Notes: generated from the sequence alone by a model not told the origin. Numbered from the stretch's first letter, positions 1-9,352 are shown. The stretch: 64,000 bases of DNA from Grimontia hollisae CIP 101886 (GCF_000176515.1 NZ_ADAQ01000010.1:277280-341279), one strand, 5' to 3'. A program made the numbers and translations.

Positions 1-884
1 AGCACACCCAGCGACGCCAGCTCATGAGCCGCCACATTGCCCGAGTGCGAACCGCCGCGAACCACATTCGGTGCGCCCATCATCACTTTCAATCCAAGCT
101 CATGGGAGCGCTGCGCCGCCTCAACCGTCGTCGGAAATTCCGCCAGAACCAGCCCCAATGCGCGGGATTCATCTACATGGGCACGAGTGGCATCATCATG
201 GCTTGCTAATGGAATCTTTCTGTCGTGGCAAAGCTCAGCAATAGCACGTCGGTTTATATCAGACCACTGTGTCGATTTCTCACGCTGACTTTGCTCAAAC
301 TCGGCCATTTCCTGATCGTTGAGGTTGTATTTGCCCTGATAGTATTCGTAATACTTGGTGAGATTAACGAACTGGCGCTGACCCGGAGAATGGTCCATCA
401 GCGACACCATGTGGGTTTGTTCCAAGTCAAGGTAGTGTTTCGCCAGATCGACAGTGGTTTCGTGCGGCAATTCGCAGCGGATATGAATGAAGTGCTCTGC
501 GCGGTTAAGGCCTTTCTCGCCACTTTGAACAATGGTGTTGATCATCTTGTCGAGGTTGTCCTGTCGGTGGCCACCATCACGCACATCTCCGACGGCAATC
601 GCATCCAGCACTGTTGTGATACCTGCACCAATAAGTTGTGCATCGTGCGCTGCCATTGCCGAGAAAGCCGGCCAGCTGACTTTCGGGCGTGGCGTAAAAT
701 ACTTTTCCAAATTATCGGTATGAAGCTCAATCAGGCCTGGCATCAGCCAACCTTGATTGCCATCAATGGCGCCCGGTTGACGGCTGGGCGAATCGGACAT
801 GGCGCAAATAATGCCGTTCTCAACGTCTAACGAGCCATTGATGACTTCGTCTTCCAGCACCAATTGAACATTGGTTATGATCAT
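1..884 (-). CDS. phnM: PhnM, C-P lyase pathway phosphohydrolase (partial, 3' end outside window)
   Basis: Amidohydrolase-fold enzyme that hydrolyses 5-phosphoribosyl 1-triphosphate analogues to release pyrophosphate in the carbon-phosphorus lyase pathway (family knowledge). The reading frame starts at an ATG at 884, preceded by GGAGGCGACA, and stays open to the left edge, giving about 294 codons of an expected 380 or so. It begins MIITNVQLVLEDEVINGSL. A metal-site segment GLIELHTDN follows near residue 50, and further histidines lie in the segments MAAHDAQL and LMDHSPGQR. It is the last visible gene of the phn operon, 15 bp after phnL. The C-terminus and anything downstream (phnN, phnP) are outside the window. 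Confidence 0.95.
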   Translation of the reverse strand, partial: MIITNVQLVLEDEVINGSLDVENGIICAMSDSPSRQPGAIDGNQGWLMPGLIELHTDNLEKYFTPRPKVSWPAFSAMAAHDAQLIGAGITTVLDAIAVGDVRDGGHRQDNLDKMINTIVQSGEKGLNRAEHFIHIRCELPHETTVDLAKHYLDLEQTHMVSLMDHSPGQRQFVNLTKYYEYYQGKYNLNDQEMAEFEQSQREKSTQWSDINRRAIAELCHDRKIPLASHDDATRAHVDESRALGLVLAEFPTTVEAAQRSHELGLKVMMGAPNVVRGGSHSGNVAAHELASLGV

Positions 885-899
885 TGTCGCCTCCTTCCC

Positions 900-1622
900 T
901 TAAGCCTGCTTCAGTGTTGCGGTTGAAATATCATAGAACTTATCTGCCACCTGCTGACGAACATATTCGTCGTGGAAAATACCGACAATCGCCGCCCCCC
1001 GCTGCTTGGCCTCCAGAATGAGTTCGATCACCACATCGCGATTCTTTTCATCCAGCGATGCGGTCGGTTCATCCAGCAGCAAAATCGGTGAATCGACGAT
1101 AAATCCACGCGCGATATTCACTCGCTGCTGCTCGCCACCAGAAAATGTTGCCGGTGCCAGGTGCCAAAGGTGTTCAGGCACATTGAGCCGCTTCAGCAGG
1201 GCACCTGCTTTTTCACGCGCAGCTTCTTTGTCTTCACCTTGTTCTACCAAAGGTTGCGCCACCACATCCAGCGCACAGATGCGCGGAATGACACGGAGAA
1301 ACTGGCTGACCCACCCCAAGGTGTGCTTGCGCACATCCAGAATGTCGCGGGGCAGTGCATTGGCAATATCCACCCAATGCTCGCCATCAACGGCATTATG
1401 GTGGCGTACATTGATTTCGCCGCCATCAACGAGGTAGTTCGCATAAAGTGCACGGAGTAAGGTACTTTTGCCTGCACCGGAGTGGCCCAGCAGCACGATG
1501 CATTCCCCTTTGCTGACCGCGAAACTTGAATCGGCGAGTACCGAGAGTTTCGCGCTGCCCTGATTGTGAAGGACGAAGGTTTTGCTGACGTTCGACACGT
1601 TCAGCATAGTTGTATTTGTCAC
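900..1622 (-). CDS. phnL: PhnL, C-P lyase complex ABC-type ATPase
   Basis: ATP-binding subunit associated with the C-P lyase core; in E. coli it is needed for forming the alpha-D-ribose 1-phosphonate triphosphate intermediate (family knowledge). The 240-aa protein has a Walker [10 protein letters not shown] at residues 46-54, an ABC signature FSGGEQQR near residue 160, and a Walker B/D-loop [12 protein letters not shown] shortly after. It has no membrane segment, as expected of a subunit that works with the lyase and not a permease. It lies 8 bp downstream of phnK and 15 bp upstream of phnM, so all three are probably translated from one mRNA. Confidence 0.96.
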   Translation of the reverse strand: MTNTTMLNVSNVSKTFVLHNQGSAKLSVLADSSFAVSKGECIVLLGHSGAGKSTLLRALYANYLVDGGEINVRHHNAVDGEHWVDIANALPRDILDVRKHTLGWVSQFLRVIPRICALDVVAQPLVEQGEDKEAAREKAGALLKRLNVPEHLWHLAPATFSGGEQQRVNIARGFIVDSPILLLDEPTASLDEKNRDVVIELILEAKQRGAAIVGIFHDEYVRQQVADKFYDISTATLKQA

Positions 1623-1630
1623 GGCTTCAC

Positions 1631-2452
1631 CTACCCCTGCAATACTGACGATACGAGCAACTGCGTGTACGGATGTTGCGGGTCGTCAAGCACCTGATCC
1701 GTCAGCCCACTTTCAACAATCCGGCTCTCTTTCATCACCACCAGCCGGTGGGCAAGTAATCTCGCCACCGCCAAATCATGGGTCACGATAATCACAGAAA
1801 GGCCCAAATCCGTCACCAGATTCCGAATCAAATCCAGCAGCCTTGCCTGCACAGACACATCAAGACCGCCGGTAGGTTCATCCATAAAGATCAGTCTTGG
1901 ATGCGTCACCAGATTGCGGGCAATTTGCAGTCTTTGCTGCATACCACCGGAAAAGGTGATGGGCATGTCATCAATCCGATCGGTGTGAATTTCAACCTGA
2001 GAAAGCCAGTCCAGCGCCTGTTCACGAATATCGCCATAATGTCGGTTACCCACGGCCATCAGGCGCTCGCCAATGTTACCGCCAGCAGAAACCCTCGGGC
2101 GCAATCCGTCCATCGGGTGCTGATGCACCACTCCCCAATCGGTGCGCAGCAACCTGCGCCGTTCACTTTCAGAAAGCGCAGACAGGCTGGCCTGAAAACC
2201 ATCACTGAACTGATAGTTCACCGAACCGGAATCAGGCGTTTCACGCCCGGAAAGCACACGAAGTAACGTACTTTTTCCTGAGCCAGACTCCCCCACAATA
2301 CCCAGCACTTCCCCCGGCCATAAATCGAAGGAAATGTCCTGGCAGCCTTTGCCCGGTTGGTAAAGCTTTGTCAGCCCCTGCACGTCCAGCAGAGGCAGTA
2401 AGCGAGGTGGTGGCATCGTCGCGCCGTCGCGACCTAACTCTGTTACTGACAC
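1631..2452 (-). CDS. phnK: PhnK, C-P lyase complex ABC-type ATPase
   Basis: ABC-type ATPase that docks on the PhnGHIJ core of C-P lyase (family knowledge). It carries Walker [10 protein letters not shown], an ABC signature [14 protein letters not shown], and a Walker B region [14 protein letters not shown]. The 273-aa reading starts 10 bp inside the end of phnJ. An in-frame ATG 36 bp later (2416; [12 protein letters not shown]) would give a length closer to the E. coli protein, so the exact start is uncertain. The conserved C-terminal phrase [20 protein letters not shown] is typical of PhnK and separates it from oligopeptide-transporter ATPases. Confidence 0.95.
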   Translation of the reverse strand: MSVTELGRDGATMPPPRLLPLLDVQGLTKLYQPGKGCQDISFDLWPGEVLGIVGESGSGKSTLLRVLSGRETPDSGSVNYQFSDGFQASLSALSESERRRLLRTDWGVVHQHPMDGLRPRVSAGGNIGERLMAVGNRHYGDIREQALDWLSQVEIHTDRIDDMPITFSGGMQQRLQIARNLVTHPRLIFMDEPTGGLDVSVQARLLDLIRNLVTDLGLSVIIVTHDLAVARLLAHRLVVMKESRIVESGLTDQVLDDPQHPYTQLLVSSVLQG

Positions 2453-3330
2453 GCGCGACTCTCCTCTTGTTCACTCTGATGAGCGTTCAATGCCTGTTGC
2501 TCCTTACAGTAGTCGGTGTCGGAACACACGAAGATCCGGTTGCCTTTGTCGTCCGTGACGACCTCATCCAGGAAGCTGGTTGTTGAGCCACAAATGCAGC
2601 AAGGCTCGTCCCATTTCTGGACCTCAAATGGATGGTCTTCAAAATCCAGGCTCTTCACGTCAGTGTAGGGAGGAATGGCATAGATGCGTTTCTCGCGCCC
2701 CGCCCCGAACAGTTGCAGCGCGGGCATTTGGTCCATTTTCGGGTTATCAAATTTTGGGATTGGCGACGGGTCCATGATGTAGCGGCCATTCACACGCACC
2801 GGATATGCATAGGCTGTAGAGATATGGCCATAGCGCGCAATATCTTCATAAAGTTTCACATGCATCACGCCATACTCCTCGAGTCCATGCATTTTGCGGG
2901 TTTCCGTCTCACGCGGTTCGATAAAACGCAGTGGTTCAGGGATCGGCACCTGATACACCAGCACCTGACCTTCATTGAGTGATTTCTCGGGAATACGGTG
3001 ACGGGTCTGAATCAAGGTGGCCTGCTCAGTGCATTCTGTGGTTTCAACACCGGCAACCTTTTTAAAAAACTGGCGGATAGAGACCGCATTGGTAGTGTCA
3101 TCCGCACCTTGGTCAATCACCTTGAGAACATCCGGCTCGCCGATAATGGCAGCGGTGATTTGCATCCCGCCGGTTCCCCACCCGTAAGGCATAGGCATTT
3201 CACGGCCACCAAAAGGCACCTGATAACCCGGAATCGCGATAGCTTTCAGCAGCGCACGGCGGATCATGCGTTTGGTCTGTTCGTCGAGGTAGCCGACGTT
3301 ATAACCGCTCTGGACGGTTTGCGTATTCAT
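2443..3330 (-). CDS. phnJ: PhnJ, radical-SAM C-P lyase
   Basis: Catalytic subunit that cleaves the carbon-phosphorus bond of alpha-D-ribose 1-phosphonate 5-phosphate with S-adenosylmethionine and an iron-sulfur cluster (family knowledge). The unusual CX2CX21C cluster motif is visible as Cys244, Cys247 and Cys269, and Cys275 occupies the position of the catalytic thiyl cysteine. The protein is 295 aa, slightly longer than E. coli PhnJ because of a polar tail ending [10 protein letters not shown]. It overlaps phnI by 4 bp and phnK by 10 bp, which suggests translational coupling. Confidence 0.97.
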   Translation of the reverse strand: MNTQTVQSGYNVGYLDEQTKRMIRRALLKAIAIPGYQVPFGGREMPMPYGWGTGGMQITAAIIGEPDVLKVIDQGADDTTNAVSIRQFFKKVAGVETTECTEQATLIQTRHRIPEKSLNEGQVLVYQVPIPEPLRFIEPRETETRKMHGLEEYGVMHVKLYEDIARYGHISTAYAYPVRVNGRYIMDPSPIPKFDNPKMDQMPALQLFGAGREKRIYAIPPYTDVKSLDFEDHPFEVQKWDEPCCICGSTTSFLDEVVTDDKGNRIFVCSDTDYCKEQQALNAHQSEQEESRACQ

Positions 3331-4427
3331 TGTGCTTCTCCCTTGCCTGATGCTTCCCGGGCATCACATTCTTTTTGAAGCTTGCGGATAAGTTCGAGCT
3401 CGGATTGGAAATCCACGTAGTGAGGCAATTTCAGGTGACTGACAAAGCCCGCTGCTTCCACGTTATCGCCATGGGAAAGCACAAATTCTTCATCTTGCGC
3501 AGGCCCTTCCGGCACTTCATCGTATTCACCGCCTTGCAGCGCCCTGTCCACCAGCGCCATCGACATGGCTTTGCGTTCTGAAAAACCAAATGTGACACCG
3601 TAACCTCTAGTGAATTTCGCTTTATGCCTTTTGCTGCCCGTGAAGCCATTGATCATCTGGCATTCGGTCATTTCGATGTCGCCAATTTCAATCACAAAAC
3701 CCAATTCCTCGGGGATGACGTCGAGCGTTACCTTGCCGGAACGGATCTCACTGGCAAAGGGATGATTACGCCCATAACCGCGCTGGGTGGAGTACCCAAG
3801 TGCCAGCAGAAAGCCTTCATCACTGCGGGCAAGCTGCTGCAATCTCGCACTGCGGTTTGCAGGAAATGTCGGCGGTTCCATGGTAATGTCGTCCGGCGCT
3901 TTGCCGTTATCTTCCTCTTTCACCGTCAGATCGAGGTTCTCGAGAATGCTCATCACCCTTGGGCAAGGCGCTATTTCATCGACACCATTCAATGTGTTGG
4001 AATCATCAACCTCCCCGCCCTCTGCCAGCAGCGCAAAATCAAGCAGGCGATGGGTATAATCATAGGTCGGACCAAGCACCTGACCGCCAGGCAAATCTTT
4101 GTAGGTGGCGGAAATGCGACGCTCAATTTTCATGGCTTCGGTGTCAACAGGTTCGGTGACGGCCAAGCGCGGCAAGGTTGTGCGATAGGCGCGCAGCAGG
4201 AAGATAGCTTCGACCAGATCTCCGCCCGCTTGCTTAATCGCCAGCGCGGCGAGTTCTTTGTCATAGATGCTGCCTTCTGTCATCACGCGGTCAGTCGCGC
4301 CCGCCAGTTGCTCAGCAATTTGCTCAACATTCAGTGCCGCATTGGAGAGCGAGCCACGGCGTTTCTTGTCCTGTAATCCGTGCGCGGCTGCGATGGCTTT
4401 CTCGCCACCTTTTACGGCTACATACAT
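3327..4427 (-). CDS. phnI: PhnI, C-P lyase core subunit (ribosyl triphosphate phosphonylase)
   Basis: Subunit of the PhnGHIJ core. PhnI catalyses displacement of adenine from ATP by the phosphonate, giving ribose 1-phosphonate triphosphate (family knowledge). The 366-aa protein begins MYVAVKGGEKAI, the usual PhnI start, and has the conserved segment LGYSTQRGYGRNHPFASE near residue 215 and histidine-rich C-terminal text LPHYVDFQSELE. It overlaps phnH by 10 bp upstream and phnJ by 4 bp downstream, so it is embedded in a compact operon. Confidence 0.97.
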   Translation of the reverse strand: MYVAVKGGEKAIAAAHGLQDKKRRGSLSNAALNVEQIAEQLAGATDRVMTEGSIYDKELAALAIKQAGGDLVEAIFLLRAYRTTLPRLAVTEPVDTEAMKIERRISATYKDLPGGQVLGPTYDYTHRLLDFALLAEGGEVDDSNTLNGVDEIAPCPRVMSILENLDLTVKEEDNGKAPDDITMEPPTFPANRSARLQQLARSDEGFLLALGYSTQRGYGRNHPFASEIRSGKVTLDVIPEELGFVIEIGDIEMTECQMINGFTGSKRHKAKFTRGYGVTFGFSERKAMSMALVDRALQGGEYDEVPEGPAQDEEFVLSHGDNVEAAGFVSHLKLPHYVDFQSELELIRKLQKECDAREASGKGEAQ

Positions 4428-5026
4428 GCGGCCTCCTCACTCATCAATGTCAGTTCTGTCGAACGTGGTATCGCGACCACGTCATTGCCCGCTGTGAGCA
4501 AAATGTCGACCCCTTGGGGAAACGCACCGCGGTGAGCCATGAGTGATGCCAACAACGTGCTGTTCAGCCCTTTGACAAAAAGGCTTTCAGGCGCCTTGAT
4601 GCCTGGCCCCGTGAATGAGAGTGCCACCCCTCCATCAAAACCGCCGACCTCCAAAATCAGCGTGGTGCTTCTGTCGGGATAAATCTCATCACCGAATGAA
4701 AAGCCTTCAAGGCTCTCCGGTTCATCACCTTTTATCAGGGCAAACGCCGACTGTGATTTCTTTGCGACGACAGGTGAAGCACAATGGAAACGGACATTCT
4801 CAATCAAGGCTTCATCAGCGCTGAATAAGCGGGATAACCATAATCGGGTTGTATTGTCAGCCAGCGTCAGCAATACCTGTGTTGCCGCGCTGCTCGCGGT
4901 GCCAAACTGGGTTGAATGATCGAGCGAAACACATTTGCCCGGACGGGACATTGCCTCCATCAGCTTTCGGAAAACCTGCTGCGCATCATGCACAGGTGAG
5001 TCAAACCCTGCCGTTATATTGCTCAT
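4418..5026 (-). CDS. phnH: PhnH, C-P lyase core subunit
   Basis: Non-catalytic or accessory subunit of the PhnGHIJ core with a PLP-transferase-like fold that has lost the cofactor lysine (family knowledge). The 202-aa reading contains the family segments FDSPVHDAQQVFRKLMEAMS near the N-terminus, FTGPGIKAP, and GVDILLTAGNDVVAIPRST at the C-terminus. It overlaps phnG by 4 bp (ATGA) and phnI by 10 bp. Confidence 0.95.
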   Translation of the reverse strand: MSNITAGFDSPVHDAQQVFRKLMEAMSRPGKCVSLDHSTQFGTASSAATQVLLTLADNTTRLWLSRLFSADEALIENVRFHCASPVVAKKSQSAFALIKGDEPESLEGFSFGDEIYPDRSTTLILEVGGFDGGVALSFTGPGIKAPESLFVKGLNSTLLASLMAHRGAFPQGVDILLTAGNDVVAIPRSTELTLMSEEAACM

Positions 5027-5475
5027 TCGTTCTCTCCTCTCACCATGGTGAAAAAGTCGACTTTGCTGGTTGCCACTTCTCTTGCACGCTGCTGCTCTTG
5101 TTCGGCTTTTTCTGCGGCGAGTGGCGATATCAGGGCGTGCTGTAATACATCGTGTGCAACGGTTTGCATTAACGCATCGACCACAGCGGCAAGCTCGGCA
5201 TGCTGTTTGTTTCTTCCTGTGACGTAGCTGTAACCCAGCTCGCCACTCTCCAGCCGAACGACAGCCCGGGTGATAGTGACATCACCGAGATTGAAGGCAT
5301 TACCCGTTCCTCCCATGCGGGCTCGGACCTGTGCCAAGCCTATTTCCGGCGCACGAACCCGTTGGTATTGCGGCCTCAGAGCAAGCTTTTCCCAGTGCGT
5401 TATCAAGGCATTGGCATCCGTTCTGGCGAGAACTGACATCCAGCGTTGACGCGGTGTTTGTTGTTCCTGTTCCAT
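5023..5475 (-). CDS. phnG: PhnG, C-P lyase core subunit
   Basis: Small core subunit of the carbon-phosphorus lyase complex that pairs with PhnI (family knowledge). The 150-aa protein carries typical segments RWMSVLARTDANAL near residue 12, the RAPEIGLAQVRARMGG stretch, and the ELGYSYVTGRNKQHAELAAV block. Its start codon directly abuts the stop of phnF without overlap. The C-terminal third is rich in Lys, Glu and Arg and ends in a short tail of unknown role. Confidence 0.94.
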   Translation of the reverse strand: MEQEQQTPRQRWMSVLARTDANALITHWEKLALRPQYQRVRAPEIGLAQVRARMGGTGNAFNLGDVTITRAVVRLESGELGYSYVTGRNKQHAELAAVVDALMQTVAHDVLQHALISPLAAEKAEQEQQRAREVATSKVDFFTMVRGENE

Positions 5476-6171
5476 TCAGTGCTCCAAAACAATTTCAACC
5501 AGATCAGAACGTGTGTGGGATGACGAAAACTCCACGACCCGGTCGGTTCCTGTAATCACGTTGATGGTTTTAAACACCATGATGGGTGTCTTGCCAGACA
5601 GTTGAAGTAACCGGCAATCGGTCTTTTTCGGCATCATGGCTCTGAGTCTTGTGCTTTTACGGGTGAGGTGAACATCCAACTTGTCTTTGAGAAAGGCATG
5701 CAGGGAGCCGACTTCGAAATGCTTCACCACCGGCCACCATGCAAGGTCAGCAAGGTAGTGATCGATCACACTGGCTGACATGCCGTTAATCTTGCGAAGG
5801 GTGCGAAGCTTGATGATTTGCGATTCCAACCCGATACCAAACATGTCCGCCATTTTCCCGTTAGCCGCCACGAGGCCACGGCTGATCACCTGACTGGTAG
5901 GCAAACTGCCCTGCTCCAACAAGTTATCGGTGAAATGTGCGCCGGGGTGAAGTGGATAATCATAAGGCTGGCTGACCACCATATTGCCGCGTCCCTGCTG
6001 GCGCTCGATGAGACCTGTGAACACCAGCTCGTCAATAGCTCGCCTCACCGTGTGACGGTTTACGTCATATTTCTTCGCCAATCTGGATTCAGGTGGCAAG
6101 TAATCTCCCGCCTGAAAGTGGTTGCGAACTTCCTGTTCGAGATGTCTGGCGATATCTAAATACACGCGCAT
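5476..6171 (-). CDS. phnF: PhnF, GntR/HutC-type phosphonate regulator
   Basis: GntR-family repressor of phosphonate genes. Residues about 1-70 form the winged HTH (PPESRLAKKYDVNRHTVRRA is visible), and the rest is a UTRA effector domain. The protein is 231 aa, normal for HutC-type members. It is encoded between the transporter genes (phnCDE) and the lyase genes (phnG onward). A near-palindrome TTATCTAGACAA lies 24-35 bp upstream of its start, and a perfect TGTCTAGACA lies before phnC. This fits autoregulation and control of both promoters, though the effector is not visible. Confidence 0.94.
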   Translation of the reverse strand: MRVYLDIARHLEQEVRNHFQAGDYLPPESRLAKKYDVNRHTVRRAIDELVFTGLIERQQGRGNMVVSQPYDYPLHPGAHFTDNLLEQGSLPTSQVISRGLVAANGKMADMFGIGLESQIIKLRTLRKINGMSASVIDHYLADLAWWPVVKHFEVGSLHAFLKDKLDVHLTRKSTRLRAMMPKKTDCRLLQLSGKTPIMVFKTINVITGTDRVVEFSSSHTRSDLVEIVLEH

Positions 6172-6194
6172 GGTTTATCCCTCTACCTTTTGGG

Positions 6195-6206
6195 TTATCT
6201 AGACAA
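6195..6206. promoter_or_regulatory. Candidate PhnF operator upstream of phnF
   Basis: TTATCTAGACAA is a 12-bp palindrome with one mismatched pair (TTGTCTAGACAA would be perfect). It lies in the 61-bp gap between phnE and phnF. Its core matches the TGTCTAGACA site before phnC, and HutC-subfamily operators generally have a TAGA-centred dyad. The assignment to PhnF is inferred from position and sharing. Confidence 0.6.
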
Positions 6207-6232
6207 GTTGGGTGAAATAAAAAGTCGGGATG

Positions 6233-7021
6233 TTAAATAAACATCTTGCGAATGTACTGAGATGCAAAGTCAATCAGGCTGACAGTTACAATCACGATCA
6301 GCATGATGGCGGCAGTCTGTTGGAACTGGAATCCGCGAATCGCCTCCCAGAGCATCACGCCAATTCCCCCCGCACCGACCATGCCAACAACGGTGGCTGA
6401 GCGAACATTCGATTCGAAGCGGTATAGGGTGAATGAAATCCACAACGGCAGTACCTGAGGCAACACGCCGTACATCACTTCTTCAATCTTGTTGGCACCG
6501 GTTGCCCGCACGCCTTCTACTGGGCCGATATCAATGGCTTCGACCGCTTCTGAGAACAGCTTAGCCAGCACACCCGTGGTGTGAACAAACAGTGCCAATA
6601 CCCCAGCGAAAGGCCCAAGCCCAACCGCGACAACAAACAACATGGCGAAGACCATTTCGTTGATAGCACGGGCGGTATCCATCAAACGGCGCATCGGATG
6701 GTAAACCCACCAAGGCACGATGTTTTCAGCGCAAAGCAGACCAAATGGAATGGAAAGAAAGACAGAAAGCACGGTTCCCCAAATCGCGATTTGGATAGTG
6801 ATCAGGGTTTCATCGACATAAAGCTTCCAGTGCGTGAAGTCCGGAGGGAAGAAATCAGAAGCCAGCTCGGCCATGTTTCCGGCGTCTTTCACCAGTTGAG
6901 CCGGATTCATCTCTGAGCCCTGCCAGGACCAGGCAAGCACAATGGCGACCAGCAACATGCCAACAACGCGTTTCCAGTGTGACGTCTGTAGTGTGGTTAA
7001 AACGGCGGTATCACTGCTCAT
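6233..7021 (-). CDS. phnE: PhnE, phosphonate ABC transporter permease
   Basis: Inner-membrane permease of the PhnCDE phosphonate importer. The 262-aa protein has about six hydrophobic segments, the first at residues 18-34. The ABC-permease EAA loop is visible near residue 165 as [20 protein letters not shown] second hydrophobic run [19 protein letters not shown] precedes the last helix. Only one phnE is present. It lies 71 bp after phnD and 61 bp before phnF. Confidence 0.95.
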   Translation of the reverse strand: MSSDTAVLTTLQTSHWKRVVGMLLVAIVLAWSWQGSEMNPAQLVKDAGNMAELASDFFPPDFTHWKLYVDETLITIQIAIWGTVLSVFLSIPFGLLCAENIVPWWVYHPMRRLMDTARAINEMVFAMLFVVAVGLGPFAGVLALFVHTTGVLAKLFSEAVEAIDIGPVEGVRATGANKIEEVMYGVLPQVLPLWISFTLYRFESNVRSATVVGMVGAGGIGVMLWEAIRGFQFQQTAAIMLIVIVTVSLIDFASQYIRKMFI

Positions 7022-7092
7022 TATTGCATTCCATCAAGCTAACTAACCGTGTTAGAGAAATAAGCCGGAGAAAATTCCGGCTCAACAAGTGC

Positions 7093-8094
7093 TTATTCCA
7101 TTGCTTCCAGTGCGCTCATTTGGCGGTTCAGGGCAGCCAGCACGTTCTTGATATTTGCCAACTCAGCGGCTTGCTCATCAGAAAGCGTGCCCTGACTGCT
7201 CAGGCCGCTGAGTTGTTTGTACAGCGCCAGTTGACGGATAGGGAGCAGTTGTAGATCGCTTGATGGTTTAAACGGTGCCCACTCCAGACCTTTCAGAATA
7301 GCCACTTCCTGCGCATCACCGGTTGTGCCGTAGTTCATGAAAAAGCTGTAAACGTCTTTTTTCACGTTTTCAGGCAAGTTCTTGCGCCATACGATGGGGT
7401 CTGAGGGGATCAGCGGCGATTGCCAAATCACTTTGATCTCTTTGTATTTTTCTGGATTGTTACGCTCGAAACGACGCAGGTTTTCCGTGTTGTTCGTCGC
7501 CACATCCACTTGCTTGTTGGCGACAGCGAACAGGTTCACTTCGTGGCTAGAATTCAAGGTGCGCTTGAAATCGGTCGGTTGGATGTTGTTTTTTGCGAAC
7601 ACGTAGTAAGAAGGCACCAGGAAGCCTGACGTTGAGTTTGGATCGCCATTACCAAAAGCCAGTTCTCTGCGGTTGGCAATCATGTCTTCAACGCTGTTGA
7701 TGGGGCTATCTTTGTGAACCACCAGCAGACTCCAGTAACCGGGGTTACCTTCTGCATCAACCGTTTGCGCGAAGATTTCACCGCCTGAACGGTCAACTGC
7801 TTCCATCGCTGATTTGTTACCAAACCATGCAACGTCAACTTTGTTGAAACGCATGCCCTGTATGATGCCCGCATAGTCAGGGGCAAAATAGGCTTTCACT
7901 TCCATACCCAGTTTTTTGCTCATATCGGCCAAGAACGGGTTCCACACCGATTTGAGGTTTTGCTGGGATTCGGTCGAAATTATACCGAAGTTCAGCGTGT
8001 CCATTGTGTCATCGGCAAAAGCTGGCGCCGTGATAGCCGCAGCCAGCATGCCAAGTCCACAGGTGATTGTGCGTAGTGCTCGTAACATCATCAT
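7093..8094 (-). CDS. phnD: PhnD, phosphonate-binding periplasmic protein
   Basis: Periplasmic solute-binding protein that delivers phosphonates to PhnCE. A signal peptide covers residues 1 to about 27 (a Leu/Ala-rich core ending APAFADD). The phosphonate-binding family segments FAPDYAGIIQGMRFNKVDVA and FGNGDPNSTSGFLVPSYY follow. Three ATG codons sit in tandem at the 5' end. The Shine-Dalgarno AAGGA is only 2 nt from the first, so the second or third ATG is the likelier start. The C-terminal 50 residues form a predicted helical tail (SSQGTLSDEQAAELANIK) seen in many marine PhnD proteins. Confidence 0.93.
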   Translation of the reverse strand: MMMLRALRTITCGLGMLAAAITAPAFADDTMDTLNFGIISTESQQNLKSVWNPFLADMSKKLGMEVKAYFAPDYAGIIQGMRFNKVDVAWFGNKSAMEAVDRSGGEIFAQTVDAEGNPGYWSLLVVHKDSPINSVEDMIANRRELAFGNGDPNSTSGFLVPSYYVFAKNNIQPTDFKRTLNSSHEVNLFAVANKQVDVATNNTENLRRFERNNPEKYKEIKVIWQSPLIPSDPIVWRKNLPENVKKDVYSFFMNYGTTGDAQEVAILKGLEWAPFKPSSDLQLLPIRQLALYKQLSGLSSQGTLSDEQAAELANIKNVLAALNRQMSALEAME

Positions 8095-8115
8095 CGTCCT
8101 TTGTGTGTTAACGGT

Positions 8116-8958
8116 TTAGCTGATGAAAGAAAGTACTGCTTTTTTCACAGAAGCCGGTTGTTCATCCATACCGACGATCCCGACGTCCTGTGTCATGTCA
8201 GATTTACGGCCATAGAGATCAGCCAGTGCTTGCTTATCGATTGCTGCACTTTCTCCCTGATAGAAGATCTTGCCATCGCGCAGTGCGACAACGTGTTGGC
8301 AGTATTTAAGGGCGTGATCGACCTGATGAAGTGTGACAATCACTGGGATGCCCTCACGTTGGTTGATGTCGCTAAGAAGCTCCATCACGATGCGGGAAGA
8401 TTCCGGATCCAAAGAAGCGATAGGCTCATCGGCGAAAATGATGCGGGCTTTTTGCATCAGTGCCCTCGCAATGGCCACACGTTGTTGCTGGCCACCGGAA
8501 AGCGTAGAAACACGCTGATGGGCGAAGTTCTGCATGCCGACACGTTCAAGCGCAGTCATGGCGTCTTCTTTCTGTTGTCTGGTGAAGTTTCCAGTGAGTG
8601 TGCGCCAGAAAGGTGTGTAGTTAAGTGCACCAATCAGTACATTGGTCATGACTGACAAGCGGTTAACCAGATTGAATTGCTGGAATATGTAGCCTGCCTG
8701 AGCCCGGCAGGCACGGACCTGACCAGAAGCACGCCCCTGACTTTGCACGGTTTTACCAAGCACTTGGATATGTCCATCAGGGTTTTTATCAGAGAAGACC
8801 AGACCGCTCAAATGGCGAAGCAGCGTTGATTTTCCTGAGCCGGAAGGCCCAAGTAGCGCCGCCATTTCTTTGTGTTGGATTTTGAGGTTGATCTGATCGA
8901 GCGCTTTGTTTTTTCCAAACGTCTTCGTCAGACCATTCACTTCGATGATGCTATCCAT
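8116..8958 (-). CDS. phnC: PhnC, phosphonate ABC transporter ATP-binding protein
   Basis: ATPase of the phosphonate importer. It has Walker [10 protein letters not shown] near residue 36, signature [17 protein letters not shown] near residue 150, and Walker [17 protein letters not shown]. It is 280 aa, typical for PhnC, and first in the operon, 21 bp upstream of phnD. About 400 bp of upstream DNA separates it from ackA and carries the operator-like repeats listed separately. I did not find a convincing Pho box before it, so induction may depend on PhnF and not on PhoB. Confidence 0.95.
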   Translation of the reverse strand: MDSIIEVNGLTKTFGKNKALDQINLKIQHKEMAALLGPSGSGKSTLLRHLSGLVFSDKNPDGHIQVLGKTVQSQGRASGQVRACRAQAGYIFQQFNLVNRLSVMTNVLIGALNYTPFWRTLTGNFTRQQKEDAMTALERVGMQNFAHQRVSTLSGGQQQRVAIARALMQKARIIFADEPIASLDPESSRIVMELLSDINQREGIPVIVTLHQVDHALKYCQHVVALRDGKIFYQGESAAIDKQALADLYGRKSDMTQDVGIVGMDEQPASVKKAVLSFIS

Positions 8959-9006
8959 GTTTCAGGGAACCTCGTTATGTGGTGTCCCTATCGTGTGGTC
9001 TGTTTG

Positions 9007-9025
9007 TGTCGTTTTCATAACGACA
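9007..9025. promoter_or_regulatory. Inverted repeat TGTCGTT-N5-AACGACA before phnC
   Basis: A perfect 7-bp inverted repeat with a 5-bp spacer lies 49-67 bp upstream of the phnC start codon. Its position is right for an operator overlapping a promoter. It does not match the nearby TCTAGA-type palindromes, so a second regulator is possible. The function is inferred from symmetry and location only. Confidence 0.45.
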
Positions 9026-9110
9026 ACGTGTCAACACTGTGACCGTGCTATACACGTAGAAACAGGTCTAAAAACCTGGGAATGGTGCTCTCAAAGAGAT
9101 TGGTTGGGAG

Positions 9111-9143
9111 AGATCTAGATATGTTCAGAGACATGTCTAGACA
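9111..9143. promoter_or_regulatory. Candidate PhnF operators upstream of phnC
   Basis: AGATCTAGAT at 9111-9120 contains the palindrome ATCTAGAT, and TGTCTAGACA at 9134-9143 is a perfect 10-bp palindrome. The CTAGA cores are about 22 bp apart (two helical turns), which would suit two repressor dimers on one face. The second site shares its core with the site before phnF. They lie about 150-185 bp upstream of phnC. Confidence 0.55.
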
Positions 9144-9304
9144 ACTGATTAATCAAATGTTCATAGAAGCATCACGTACTTTATCCACCATCAATTTATC
9201 TGGGATTGAACCTTCCCAAGCAGCATGACGTGAACAGCAAATCACCGATTAAAAGGGATACCCTGCTATAGATTTAGTCATTGCTAAAATTAAACCTGAA
9301 TCAT

Positions 9305-9329
9305 AAAAAAGCCACTGATAATCAGTGGC
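9305..9329 (-). terminator. Intrinsic terminator of ackA
   Basis: The stem GCCACTGAT/ATCAGTGGC (9311-9329) is followed on the minus strand by TTTTTT (plus-strand run of A at 9305-9310). It lies 24 bp after the ackA stop and separates ackA from the phn locus. Confidence 0.88.
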
Positions 9330-9352
9330 TTATTGATTAAACATATCAATTA

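Noticed and set aside
8959..9352. Pho box before phnC
   Set aside because: No pair of heptamers with GTCAT cores at 11-bp spacing was found on either strand.
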